Positions 29,243-36,633 of a stretch of DNA of 64,000 nt are shown in pieces. The position numbers were made by a program, and so were the translations under genes. Positions within the stretch are counted from its first letter, which is position 1. Each line of letters begins with the position of its first letter. The notes below the pieces were generated by a model. That model was given only the letters and a program-made list of their open reading frames with translations, was not told where the DNA came from and did no database searches. This DNA is from Acidobacteriota bacterium (GTDB lineage Bacteria; Acidobacteriota; Vicinamibacteria; Vicinamibacterales; UBA8438), in assembly GCA_009838525.1 (NCBI GenBank), contig VXRJ01000035.1:133462-197461 (forward strand), read 5' to 3'.

Positions 29243-29665
29243 TCAGTCCGGCGCGGGCAGGAAGAGCAGCAGGCAGCAGAGCGACGCGTTGATTCCGTGC
29301 GACGCGAAGCAGAGCGGACAGGGTACCCGCAGCACGACCAGCAGCGCGTAGCTGAGGTAGATGCCCAGCCCGACGGTTGCGAGGCTGCTCGCCACGCACA
29401 GCCGCCAGACCCACGGATCGCCCAGGATACCCAGGGCCGCGCCCGCCATCAGCGCCACGTAGTACACCTGCCCCAGCAGCGAGTTGGGCGGCCCGAACAC
29501 CCGGGCGTCCCGAGTGAAGATGACCGTAGCGCACGTGCGCTCGTCCATCCGGCAAACACGGGGGATCCAGCGCGCATCGGCTGGCGTCCACCGCCAGGCG
29601 ACCGCCGTGAAGTAGCTGGCGATCGCGAAGCCGGCGGCGGCGAGCAGCGCGATCGCGATCGTCAT
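29243..29665 (-). CDS. Vitamin K epoxide reductase (VKOR) family protein
   Basis: 140 aa with four hydrophobic segments. The active-site pair C116-P-L-C119 (VPCPLCFASHGINASL) and the loop pair C38/C45 (CRMDERTC), with FGPPNSLLGQVYY between, are the VKOR pattern. In bacteria these proteins reoxidise the thiol oxidase DsbA using quinone, so this one probably drives periplasmic disulfide formation. No fused thioredoxin domain is present. Confidence 0.85.
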   Translation of the reverse strand: MTIAIALLAAAGFAIASYFTAVAWRWTPADARWIPRVCRMDERTCATVIFTRDARVFGPPNSLLGQVYYVALMAGAALGILGDPWVWRLCVASSLATVGLGIYLSYALLVVLRVPCPLCFASHGINASLCCLLLFLPAPD

Positions 29666-29729
29666 GATGCGCCGTGAGCGGCCCGGCCCGAAGCGCGTGG
29701 CGCCGCCCGTGGGCCGCCGCCGGTTCGGC

Positions 29730-30770
29730 CTACCGGAACGTGTCGCGGTACGGCTGCAGATGCCACTCGAGGAAGGTCCAGATCCGGTTCCACGAGTCGC
29801 GCTGCTGCGGGCTGTCCACGCGCTGGTAGCCCCGGTCGGGATCCACCCGCCGGTTGAACCGGTGGCCGCCGCCGAACTGATCGATCGGCGGATCATGGTA
29901 GATGCGGGTCTCGGCCAACTCCGGCTTGTGGTACTCCAGCGCGTGGATGAGCTGCTGCGCCTCTTCGAAGTTCACGTCACGGTCGTTGTCGGCGACATGC
30001 ACGAGCAGTGGCGTTTCCAGTCGCTCGACCTGGAACACCGGTGAGCGCTCGACATAAACGTCGCGCCGTTCGTGCACCCGGCCGCCTATCCGTTCCTGCG
30101 CGACGAAGAGCCGCTCGTACCGCGGCCCCTTGTACGACAGCCGGTGGACCAGATTGCTGACCGGCACCAGCGCCGCCGCCGCGCTGAAGGCGCCCTGGTC
30201 GCGAAACACGGAGTGAAGCGCAATGAAGCCGCCGTGGCTCCAGCCGATGACGCCGACGCGCTCCGGGTCGACGTACGGCATGCGGTCCCGCATTTCGTCG
30301 AGCGCCGTCAGGCAATCCTCCACCTCGTGACCGCCGTAGTCGATGGCCTCATGGTGCGTCCGGCCGTAGCCGGTGCTGCCGCGGTACTCCGGCGCGACGA
30401 TGACGTAGCCGCGCGCCACCGCTTCCCGGATGAACGGGAAGTAGGTCGGATCGAGGTCGCCGTGGACGCCGCCATGAATCCAGACGAGAGCCGCATGGCC
30501 CCGCGGTCCGCGCACGCGGAGCGGCTCGAATACGTAGAAGGGAATCTCCAGTCCATCGGCGCGGCTGGCGTAGGTCGATTTCCGCATGGAGATCACGCCT
30601 TCACTCAGCTCGCGGAAGATCCGATCGCGTTCCGCCTTGCGATCGATGTCGGCGGCAAAGCGATCGATATCCGACTGGGCATGGAGCGGCTGGGCTCCGG
30701 AGCCCAGGACGAGCAGCAGGAGGGTTGCGCCGACGGCGCGACGAATCGTCATGAGAATGTGCCTTGTCAT
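29730..30770 (-). CDS. Secreted alpha/beta hydrolase, S9 peptidase-like
   Basis: 346 aa with a signal peptide ending near LHAQS. The catalytic Ser is in GVIGWSHGGFIAL (GxSxG); the Asp is probably in HVADNDRDVNFEEAQ and the His in GGGHRF. IHGGVHGDLDPTYFP and EYRGSTGYGRTHHEA are typical of prolyl oligopeptidase/dienelactone hydrolase domains. It lacks the N-terminal propeller of full S9 peptidases. Its ATG overlaps the hisC stop by 4 bases (ATGA). Confidence 0.87.
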   Translation of the reverse strand: MTRHILMTIRRAVGATLLLLVLGSGAQPLHAQSDIDRFAADIDRKAERDRIFRELSEGVISMRKSTYASRADGLEIPFYVFEPLRVRGPRGHAALVWIHGGVHGDLDPTYFPFIREAVARGYVIVAPEYRGSTGYGRTHHEAIDYGGHEVEDCLTALDEMRDRMPYVDPERVGVIGWSHGGFIALHSVFRDQGAFSAAAALVPVSNLVHRLSYKGPRYERLFVAQERIGGRVHERRDVYVERSPVFQVERLETPLLVHVADNDRDVNFEEAQQLIHALEYHKPELAETRIYHDPPIDQFGGGHRFNRRVDPDRGYQRVDSPQQRDSWNRIWTFLEWHLQPYRDTFR

Positions 30771-31816
30771 CCGATGAGCCGCGCCAGCGCGGCCGTCAGC
30801 CGCTCGTGCTGCGGGTCGGTTCCGACGGTGATACGGAGCTTGTCGTCCAGACCCGGTTCCGCGAAGTATCGCACAAGGATACCGTCCGCCCGCAACGCCT
30901 CATGGAGGCGGCCGGCGTCACCGCCTGGAGGCCGTACGAGGACGAAGTTGGCCTCGCTCGGCCATACCCGGCAACCGAGTCCGTTCAACCGTGCAATCAG
31001 CCGGTCGCGTGATGCGCGGATGCGCGCGACGGTCCTGCTGGTGTAGTCGGTGTCGCGGATTGCCGCGGCCCCGGCGCGCGCCGCCAGGGCGTCGACGTTG
31101 TAGCTGTCCTTTACTCTGGCCAGGCCGGCGAGCAGATCGGGGCGCCCGACGCCGTAGCCGATCCGGAGGCCCGCCAGTCCATGGCCTTTCGACAGCGTGC
31201 GAAGCACGAGCACGTGGTCATGCCGCCGGACCAGATCGAGGGCGTCGTGATCGGCGAACGCGACGTACGCTTCATCGACCGCCAGCACGCCGGTGGTTCG
31301 TTCGGCCAGCTCCGCCAGTTCGTCCGGCGTCGCGGCGGTACCGCTGGGCGAGTTGGGATGGGCGACGATCGTCAGGGCGGCGCGCGCCGCCACCAGCGTA
31401 TCGACCGGCACGGCGTAGGCCTCGTCGTAGCGCGCCTCCATCACCGGGGCTTCCTGCATCGCCGCAAGCGTGCGATACAGCACGTACGTGGGCGTCGCGT
31501 AGGCGACGGGCCGCCCCGGACCGGTCACGGCCCGGAACAGCATGGTCAGCAGGTCATCGCTCCCGTTGCCGGCCAGGATCCAGTCCGGATCGACACCGAG
31601 CGCATCGCCCGCGGCGCGGCGAAAGTCGTCCGCCATCGGCTGCGGGTAGCGGCGCAGCGCGTCGGGGTCCGCCGTTCGGATCGCCTCGAGCGCCCGCGGG
31701 CTCGGCGGATACGGGTTCTCGTTCGTGTTCAGCTTGACGACCGCCGCGTCGTCCGGGGGCTGTTCCCCGGGGACGTAGGGGTCGAGACGCTCGACGGCGG
31801 GGCGAAACCGGGACAT
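30767..31816 (-). CDS. hisC: Histidinol-phosphate aminotransferase
   Basis: 349 aa, a PLP enzyme of fold type I. LNTNENPYPPSP opens the N-terminus, NSPSG and VDEAYVAF bind the cofactor, and the Schiff-base Lys is in RTLSKGHGLAGLRIGYG. It transfers the amino group of glutamate in histidine synthesis (imidazole acetol phosphate to histidinol phosphate). The other his genes are not in this window. A TACAAT -10 lies 11 bases before the start. Confidence 0.93.
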   Translation of the reverse strand: MSRFRPAVERLDPYVPGEQPPDDAAVVKLNTNENPYPPSPRALEAIRTADPDALRRYPQPMADDFRRAAGDALGVDPDWILAGNGSDDLLTMLFRAVTGPGRPVAYATPTYVLYRTLAAMQEAPVMEARYDEAYAVPVDTLVAARAALTIVAHPNSPSGTAATPDELAELAERTTGVLAVDEAYVAFADHDALDLVRRHDHVLVLRTLSKGHGLAGLRIGYGVGRPDLLAGLARVKDSYNVDALAARAGAAAIRDTDYTSRTVARIRASRDRLIARLNGLGCRVWPSEANFVLVRPPGGDAGRLHEALRADGILVRYFAEPGLDDKLRITVGTDPQHERLTAALARLIG

Positions 31817-31827
31817 GGCAGGCGGCG

Positions 31828-31833
31828 ATTGTA
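31828..31833 (-). promoter_or_regulatory. -10-like element for hisC
   Basis: TACAAT on the minus strand ends 11 bases before the ATG at 31816. The predicted leader is about 5 bases and no Shine-Dalgarno is visible. Confidence 0.45.
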
Positions 31834-31869
31834 ATCGCTGGGGGCGGATGGTCTACCGGAGGCGGGCGA

Positions 31870-31875
31870 TATACT
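31870..31875 (+). promoter_or_regulatory. -10-like element for the VWA gene at 31885
   Basis: TATACT ends 9 bases before the ATG at 31885, predicting a transcript start about 3 bases before it. It is the partner of the hisC promoter in a divergent region of only 68 bases. Confidence 0.45.
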
Positions 31876-31884
31876 CGGATCGGA

Positions 31885-32838
31885 ATGCGAGCGCTTTGCC
31901 GCTCTCTGTGCTACGCGGGGTTTCACCACCGGCTGCCAGCGGGTGGCCTGCTCGTCCTCGCCGCGGCGGTCGTTCTGGCGTTGTCTGCCGCCGCGGCGCA
32001 GGGGCAGGCTCTCGGCCAGTTGTACATCGAGGCCCTGGACGACGAGGGGCAGGTGGTCCCCGACCTGACGGCGCGGGACTTCATCGTGCTGGAGGACGAC
32101 ACGCGGGTCAACATCGTCTCGGCCGAGCGGGTCGGCCCGATGAAGGTGGCGCTGCTTGTCGACAACGGCGAGCGGATGTCGGAGCTCGCCGCGTACTACC
32201 CGGCGCGGGACGCGGTTGGGGCCTTTCTCGACACCCTCGGGCCGGAACACGAGGTTGCCCTGTTCACGATCGCCCGGAGCATTCAGCGCCGGGTCGACTT
32301 CACGATGGACCGCGCGGCGTTGCGGCAATCGGTCGAGGACATGGTTCTGGATTCGGGGGGAGGCACGCTCCTGCTCGACGGCATCCGGGAGATCTGGGAC
32401 AGCTACTACGAGGGTGACGATACGCTGCCGGCAATGGTCGTCATCCTGACCGATGGCCCCGAGGGCAGCAGGAACTACAACGACGCCGAATTCGCGGAAC
32501 TCGTCGACCGGCTCATCTTCAACGGCATCATGGTTAACGTCGTGCAACTGTCTGGCCTCAGCGGCAGAAGCCGCGGCGGCGAGATCAGCACGATGCCCGA
32601 GTACGCCCGCAGCATCGCCGAGAACACGGGCGGCGTCTACGAGACCATCACCACCGCGACCGGTATGCCGGAGTGGATGGAGAGGTATGCGGAACGGCTG
32701 AACACCCACTACGCGGGAATGTCGAAGCGCTACCGCCTGCGGTACGAGCCGCCCGATCCGCGCGGCGCGCAGATCTCCGCGGGAGCGCGCCCCGGCGTCA
32801 ACATCCGCCTTTTTACCGACGTCCGTATGGAGCAGTAG
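31885..32838 (+). CDS. VWA-like secreted protein, degenerate MIDAS, copy 1
   Basis: 317 aa with a signal peptide ending near AAAQGQ. The mature part follows the acidobacterial VWFA-related layout: LYIEALDDEGQVVPDLTARD, then a Rossmann-like VWA domain and a C-terminal SKRYRLRYEPPDPRG. The metal site is degenerate: ALLVDNGERMSE has D-N-G-E-R instead of DxSxS. It is paralogous to the next gene. Role unknown; surface binding is plausible. Confidence 0.85.
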   Translation: MRALCRSLCYAGFHHRLPAGGLLVLAAAVVLALSAAAAQGQALGQLYIEALDDEGQVVPDLTARDFIVLEDDTRVNIVSAERVGPMKVALLVDNGERMSELAAYYPARDAVGAFLDTLGPEHEVALFTIARSIQRRVDFTMDRAALRQSVEDMVLDSGGGTLLLDGIREIWDSYYEGDDTLPAMVVILTDGPEGSRNYNDAEFAELVDRLIFNGIMVNVVQLSGLSGRSRGGEISTMPEYARSIAENTGGVYETITTATGMPEWMERYAERLNTHYAGMSKRYRLRYEPPDPRGAQISAGARPGVNIRLFTDVRMEQ

Positions 32839-32884
32839 CCCGCGCCAGCCGGCGTGCCTGCGGCCCGCTCCGGGAGATAAGGCG

Positions 32885-32890
32885 TATACT
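32885..32890 (+). promoter_or_regulatory. Possible -10 element for the second VWA paralogue
   Basis: TATACT, identical to the element before the first paralogue, but here 133 bases upstream of the ATG at 33024. The leader contains AAGGAGG. No -35 is clear. Confidence 0.3.
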
Positions 32891-33023
32891 TCGGACGAGC
32901 GACGGCACGCGGCCGGAGCTAGCGCCCTTGCGGGCGCACCAGCGCCAGCGCCTGGCCGGCAGTCGCCCGGGCGGCGTCCGACTTGACGCGCCCGGCCGCC
33001 GGGAAAGAGCAAGGAGGAACCAG

Positions 33024-33929
33024 ATGCATCGTTCCGTAACCGGCGGCGGGTTGATCCTGTTCGTGGCCGTCACGCTGGGGCTGTCGGCGCCCGCGACCGC
33101 GGAGGCGCAGGACCTCGCACAACTGTTCATCGAGCCGCTGGATGCCAACGGAGAGGTGATTTCCGGCTTGGGGGTCGACGACTTCATCGTGCAGGAGGAC
33201 GACACGCCGGTCACCATCGTGTCGGCCGACCGGGTCGGTCCGATGAAGATCGCGCTGCTGATCGACAACGGCCAACAGATGTCGGAGATGAACGCGCTCA
33301 ACTCGTTGCGGGCCGGCATGGACGGGTTCTTCGACACCCTCGGGCCGGAGCACGAGGTGTCCCTCTTTACGATCGGCCGCAACATTCAGCACCGGGTCGA
33401 CTTCACCACCGACCGCGACGAGCTGAAGGACTCGGCCGGGTCGATCTTCCTGGATCAGGGCGCGGCCTCCATCATGCTCGATGGCATCAGGGAAACCTGG
33501 GAGCGCCGCTACGAGGAAACCGATGTGTTTCCGGTAATGATGATGGTCCTGACCGACGGCACGGAGAACAGCAGCAACTACAGCGACCCGGAGTACCTGG
33601 CGCTCATGCAGACGCTCATCGACAACGGGGTTACCGTGAACATCCTGCAGCTCTCGAGCCGCGGCGGTAGCGTCATGTCGCAGTACGCTCTCAACTTCAC
33701 CGAGAATACGGGCGGAATATACGAGAGCATAGCCGCCGCGAGCGGCCTGGCGCAGTGGCTGCCGACATTCGCCGAGCGCCTGAACGCCCACCACGCGGAA
33801 ATGTCGAAGCGCTACCGCCTGCGGTACGAACCGCCCGACCCGCGTGGCGCGGCGATCGCCGCGGGGGCGCGTGGCGCCCAGGACATCCGCCTCTTCGCCA
33901 GCCTCCGCGTGGAGGAGCCGGAGCAGTAG
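33024..33929 (+). CDS. VWA-like secreted protein, degenerate MIDAS, copy 2
   Basis: 301 aa, a tandem duplicate of the gene upstream, sharing for example the DTLGPEHEV and SKRYRLRYEPPDPRG stretches. The signal peptide ends near AEAQD. The MIDAS position reads ALLIDNGQQMSE, so D-N-G-Q-Q replaces DxSxS. The ATG has AGGAGG at 33012-33017. The shared metal-site loss argues it predates the duplication. Function unknown. Confidence 0.85.
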   Translation: MHRSVTGGGLILFVAVTLGLSAPATAEAQDLAQLFIEPLDANGEVISGLGVDDFIVQEDDTPVTIVSADRVGPMKIALLIDNGQQMSEMNALNSLRAGMDGFFDTLGPEHEVSLFTIGRNIQHRVDFTTDRDELKDSAGSIFLDQGAASIMLDGIRETWERRYEETDVFPVMMMVLTDGTENSSNYSDPEYLALMQTLIDNGVTVNILQLSSRGGSVMSQYALNFTENTGGIYESIAAASGLAQWLPTFAERLNAHHAEMSKRYRLRYEPPDPRGAAIAAGARGAQDIRLFASLRVEEPEQ

Positions 33930-33956
33930 AGGGCGCCGGCGCGGCCGTGTTGGGCA

Positions 33957-33975
33957 GGCTCCTCTCACTGGAGCC
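33957..33975. terminator. Hairpin between convergent genes
   Basis: GGCTCC-TCTCACT-GGAGCC: a 6-bp stem with a 7-base loop, 27 bases after the VWA stop and 12 bases beyond the LytTR gene stop. It could end transcription from both sides; there is no T-run. Confidence 0.45.
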
Positions 33976-33987
33976 GTAGCACTTACG

Positions 33988-34740
33988 TCACAGTATGAGC
34001 TGTTTCAGGGCCTGGGCACGGCCACGGCTAACGGTCAGGGTTGCACCGCCCTGCAGAGTCACACGATAACGGCTGCTTCCGGCGGGGTGTACTTCCAGAA
34101 TCCGATCGAGCCGCACGATCGCGGAGCGATGCACGCGCAGGAATTCGGCTGGATCCAACCGCTCTTCAAGTTCGTTGAGCGTGCGGTACACGAGGTAACT
34201 CTTGGCGTCGGCGTGAATCCGCGCGTAGTCCCCTTCGGCTTGTATCCAGCTTATGGCTGAGACGGCGACGGGTACGATGCGGCGCCCCTCAGGCACGAGC
34301 AACCGGTCAGGGCGGCGGCCAAGATCGCGCAGAAGGCGCGGGACACCGTCGGCAGGCGTGCCGCGCCGCTGGTATTCCCGCAGTCGCCCGATCGTCTCCG
34401 CGAATCGAGATTCCGTGAAGGGCTTCACGAGGTAGTCCACCGCGTTCATCTCGAACGCGCGCACGGCGTAACGGTCATACGCGGTCGCAAAGACAAGGGC
34501 GGGCAGCGGTTGCTCTTGCCGAATGTAGTCAAGGACTTCGAACACGTCGCGTCCCGGCATTCGGATGTCGAGCATGGCCGCGTCCGCTCCCCCCTGTTCG
34601 AGTGCGGCAGCCAATGTCTCGACGTCGATGCACTCGTGCACGATGCTCACGCCGGTACATCGGGCCGCGTAGTCCCGCACGAGCCCTCGGGCCAGTGCCT
34701 CGTCGTCGGCCACGATCAGGCGGAGGCGGTCAGGAGCCAT
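33988..34740 (-). CDS. LytTR-family response regulator
   Basis: 250 aa. The N-terminal receiver domain has acidic residues in LIVADDE, the phosphoacceptor Asp58 (AMLDIRMPG), T in VFATAYD and Lys in LVKPF. The C-terminal LytTR DNA-binding domain (about residues 145-245) shows ISWIQAEGDYARIHAD and FLRVHRSAIVRLDRI. It would bind short direct repeats at its targets. It overlaps the kinase gene by 11 bases, so the two form a two-component system. Confidence 0.93.
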   Translation of the reverse strand: MAPDRLRLIVADDEALARGLVRDYAARCTGVSIVHECIDVETLAAALEQGGADAAMLDIRMPGRDVFEVLDYIRQEQPLPALVFATAYDRYAVRAFEMNAVDYLVKPFTESRFAETIGRLREYQRRGTPADGVPRLLRDLGRRPDRLLVPEGRRIVPVAVSAISWIQAEGDYARIHADAKSYLVYRTLNELEERLDPAEFLRVHRSAIVRLDRILEVHPAGSSRYRVTLQGGATLTVSRGRAQALKQLIL

Positions 34741-35848
34741 TGCCAGCAGCCGCGGAGGAACCAACCAGGTCCTCGGGCTCCACAGGGAGGTCTAGACGCA
34801 CTGTAAAGCCCGTGAAGCCTCCACTCTCTTCGCGGGACATGCTCAGCGAGGCCCCATTGTCACCGTATGTTGCACGGAGTCGCCGTCGAGTCAGGTCGAT
34901 ACCCCTGCCGCTCGTACCATGCGAGGCGCTCGGGCCGCTCCCGGTGTCGGATACAGCGACATGGACGCGGGAGCCCCGACGATGCGCCGTGACGCGCACC
35001 TCGCCTGGACGCGCGTGCGGCTGGATACCATGCTTGACGGCGTTCTCTACGAGCGGTTGCAGCAAGAATGGGGGGACGGTTACCTGCTCCGCTTCATCAT
35101 CTGCTTCGATGGTGAAACGCAGCCGATCCTCGAATCGGACTTGCTCGATCTTCAGGTAATCACGAATCGTATCCAGTTCGCGGTGCAGAAGGACGACCGG
35201 TTCGTCGAGACGATCGAATACGGACTGCAGGAGTGAGGCCAACCGTTCGAGCATGGCCTTGGCCTTCGTCGAGTCATGCTCGACGAGGGCCAGGATCGAG
35301 TTGAGCGAGTTGAGCAGGAAGTGCGGCTGCAGTTGCGACTTGATGGCGGTCAACTCCGCGTCCCGCGCCAGGAGTTCGACTTCGGCTTCGCGTTGCCGGC
35401 GGAGCCGCTCCCGATCGAAGCTCTCGACGATGACGCCGAGTCCAACCGCCGCGGTATACAAGGACGCGGCACTGAGTAGCTGCAGCGTCCAGCTATCGGC
35501 GTACACGACTTGCCAGAAGTTCTCCCCGTACCTGAGACGCGCGAAGGTCGCTTCGGCCGCGCCCCAGATCGCGAGCGCGCCAACCCCCACGGCGACATGA
35601 ACGGACGTCGCGTACAGGGGGCGGCGCTTCCAGAGCTCCAGTCGGGCATGCGCGCGCCACACCTGCCAGACCACGATGCCCAGGACCGCATGGCTGATAA
35701 TCGAGTTCGGGAACCCGTGCTCGAACGACACCGCCCCGGACGCATCCAGAGCGACTGCGTGGATCACGGCAACCGTACTCCAGCCGGCCACCACCAACCA
35801 GATGCGGTAGCGCTTGCCGGAAGCCGACGGATCGATAGCATGTGCCAC
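34730..35848 (-). CDS. LytS-type sensor histidine kinase
   Basis: 372 aa. About four hydrophobic segments in the first 145 residues form the membrane sensor; a coiled coil leads to the His-kinase box QPHFLLNSLNSILALV with His176, then the ATPase domain with LQPLVENAVKHGIQ (N box), DTGSGPS and GRGIDLTRRRLRATYG. This is the HPK7-type kinase that partners LytTR regulators. GTG start with AGGGGG upstream, 9 bases after the TPR gene stop. Confidence 0.92.
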   Translation of the reverse strand: MAHAIDPSASGKRYRIWLVVAGWSTVAVIHAVALDASGAVSFEHGFPNSIISHAVLGIVVWQVWRAHARLELWKRRPLYATSVHVAVGVGALAIWGAAEATFARLRYGENFWQVVYADSWTLQLLSAASLYTAAVGLGVIVESFDRERLRRQREAEVELLARDAELTAIKSQLQPHFLLNSLNSILALVEHDSTKAKAMLERLASLLQSVFDRLDEPVVLLHRELDTIRDYLKIEQVRFEDRLRFTIEADDEAEQVTVPPFLLQPLVENAVKHGIQPHARPGEVRVTAHRRGSRVHVAVSDTGSGPSASHGTSGRGIDLTRRRLRATYGDNGASLSMSREESGGFTGFTVRLDLPVEPEDLVGSSAAAGNGS

Positions 35849-35857
35849 GTCTACCCC

Positions 35858-36631
35858 CTAAGGTCGTCCGGCGCCGTTCAGGGCCGGCAGCAGCACGAAC
35901 TTCACCCACCCCGAATCGGGCGCCAGTGACAGGGCCGTATCGTACTCGGCACGGGCGCCCGAAGGGTCGTTCTGTCTGGCGAGTGTCTGGCCAAGCCAGA
36001 CGTGGGCGTCGAACCGGCCCCAGTTGGGCCACGGCTTGTCCGGAGGCTCACGCGAGAAGAGATCGAGGCTGCGCCTCAGCAGCCGCTCTGCTCTGTCGAG
36101 GCCACCCCCGAATCTGGCTGGTTTGTGGAACGCGCTGATACCCTGAAGGAGCGCGGCGCGCGGGTTGTCGGGCGCCGCCGCCTCGGCGCGATCGTGAGCG
36201 TCCGAGGCGCGCACGCCCAGCACGACACCTTTGGATGAGTCCAGCCCGATCTGCAACCCGTAAAGCGATCCGAGCAACGCGCGCGCTTCGGCGTATTCCG
36301 GATCGTCGTTTACGAGGGCCTCCAGCCGCCCCACGGCGTCATCGAGAAGGTCGGCCTGTTCCTGCTCGGTGACGTCCGGCGCGTTAGCCAAACGCCATGC
36401 GACGTAGGCGATCGCGTAGTCCAATAGTGATTGCGCGGGTGTCTGTTCCGTGGGCTGCACCAGTTGTCTGAGAAGATCGACCCGAACGGCCCGGAGCTCT
36501 TGCCCGGACCCGGCAAGTGCCGCGCTTTCGAGTCGCTCGGTGAGCTCGGACCACGCGACCTCCTGCCGCAGGGAGAGTGCGGGCACAGTCATCGTTGCGA
36601 CCAATGCGAGTGCTAGGTGAGTCCTTGCCAC
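35858..36631 (-). CDS. Secreted TPR-like protein
   Basis: 257 aa with an N-terminal export signal (residues 1-22). Helical repeats resembling tetratricopeptide units include LLDDAVGRLEALVNDDPEYA, AEAAAPDNPRAALLQGISAF and ARAEYDTALSLAPDSG. It probably binds a protein partner in the periplasm. The GTG start lies 2 bases after the receptor stop, and its AGGAGG ribosome site is made by the last two Arg codons of the receptor, a tight coupling. Confidence 0.8.
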   Translation of the reverse strand: MARTHLALALVATMTVPALSLRQEVAWSELTERLESAALAGSGQELRAVRVDLLRQLVQPTEQTPAQSLLDYAIAYVAWRLANAPDVTEQEQADLLDDAVGRLEALVNDDPEYAEARALLGSLYGLQIGLDSSKGVVLGVRASDAHDRAEAAAPDNPRAALLQGISAFHKPARFGGGLDRAERLLRRSLDLFSREPPDKPWPNWGRFDAHVWLGQTLARQNDPSGARAEYDTALSLAPDSGWVKFVLLPALNGAGRP

Positions 36632-36633
36632 GA

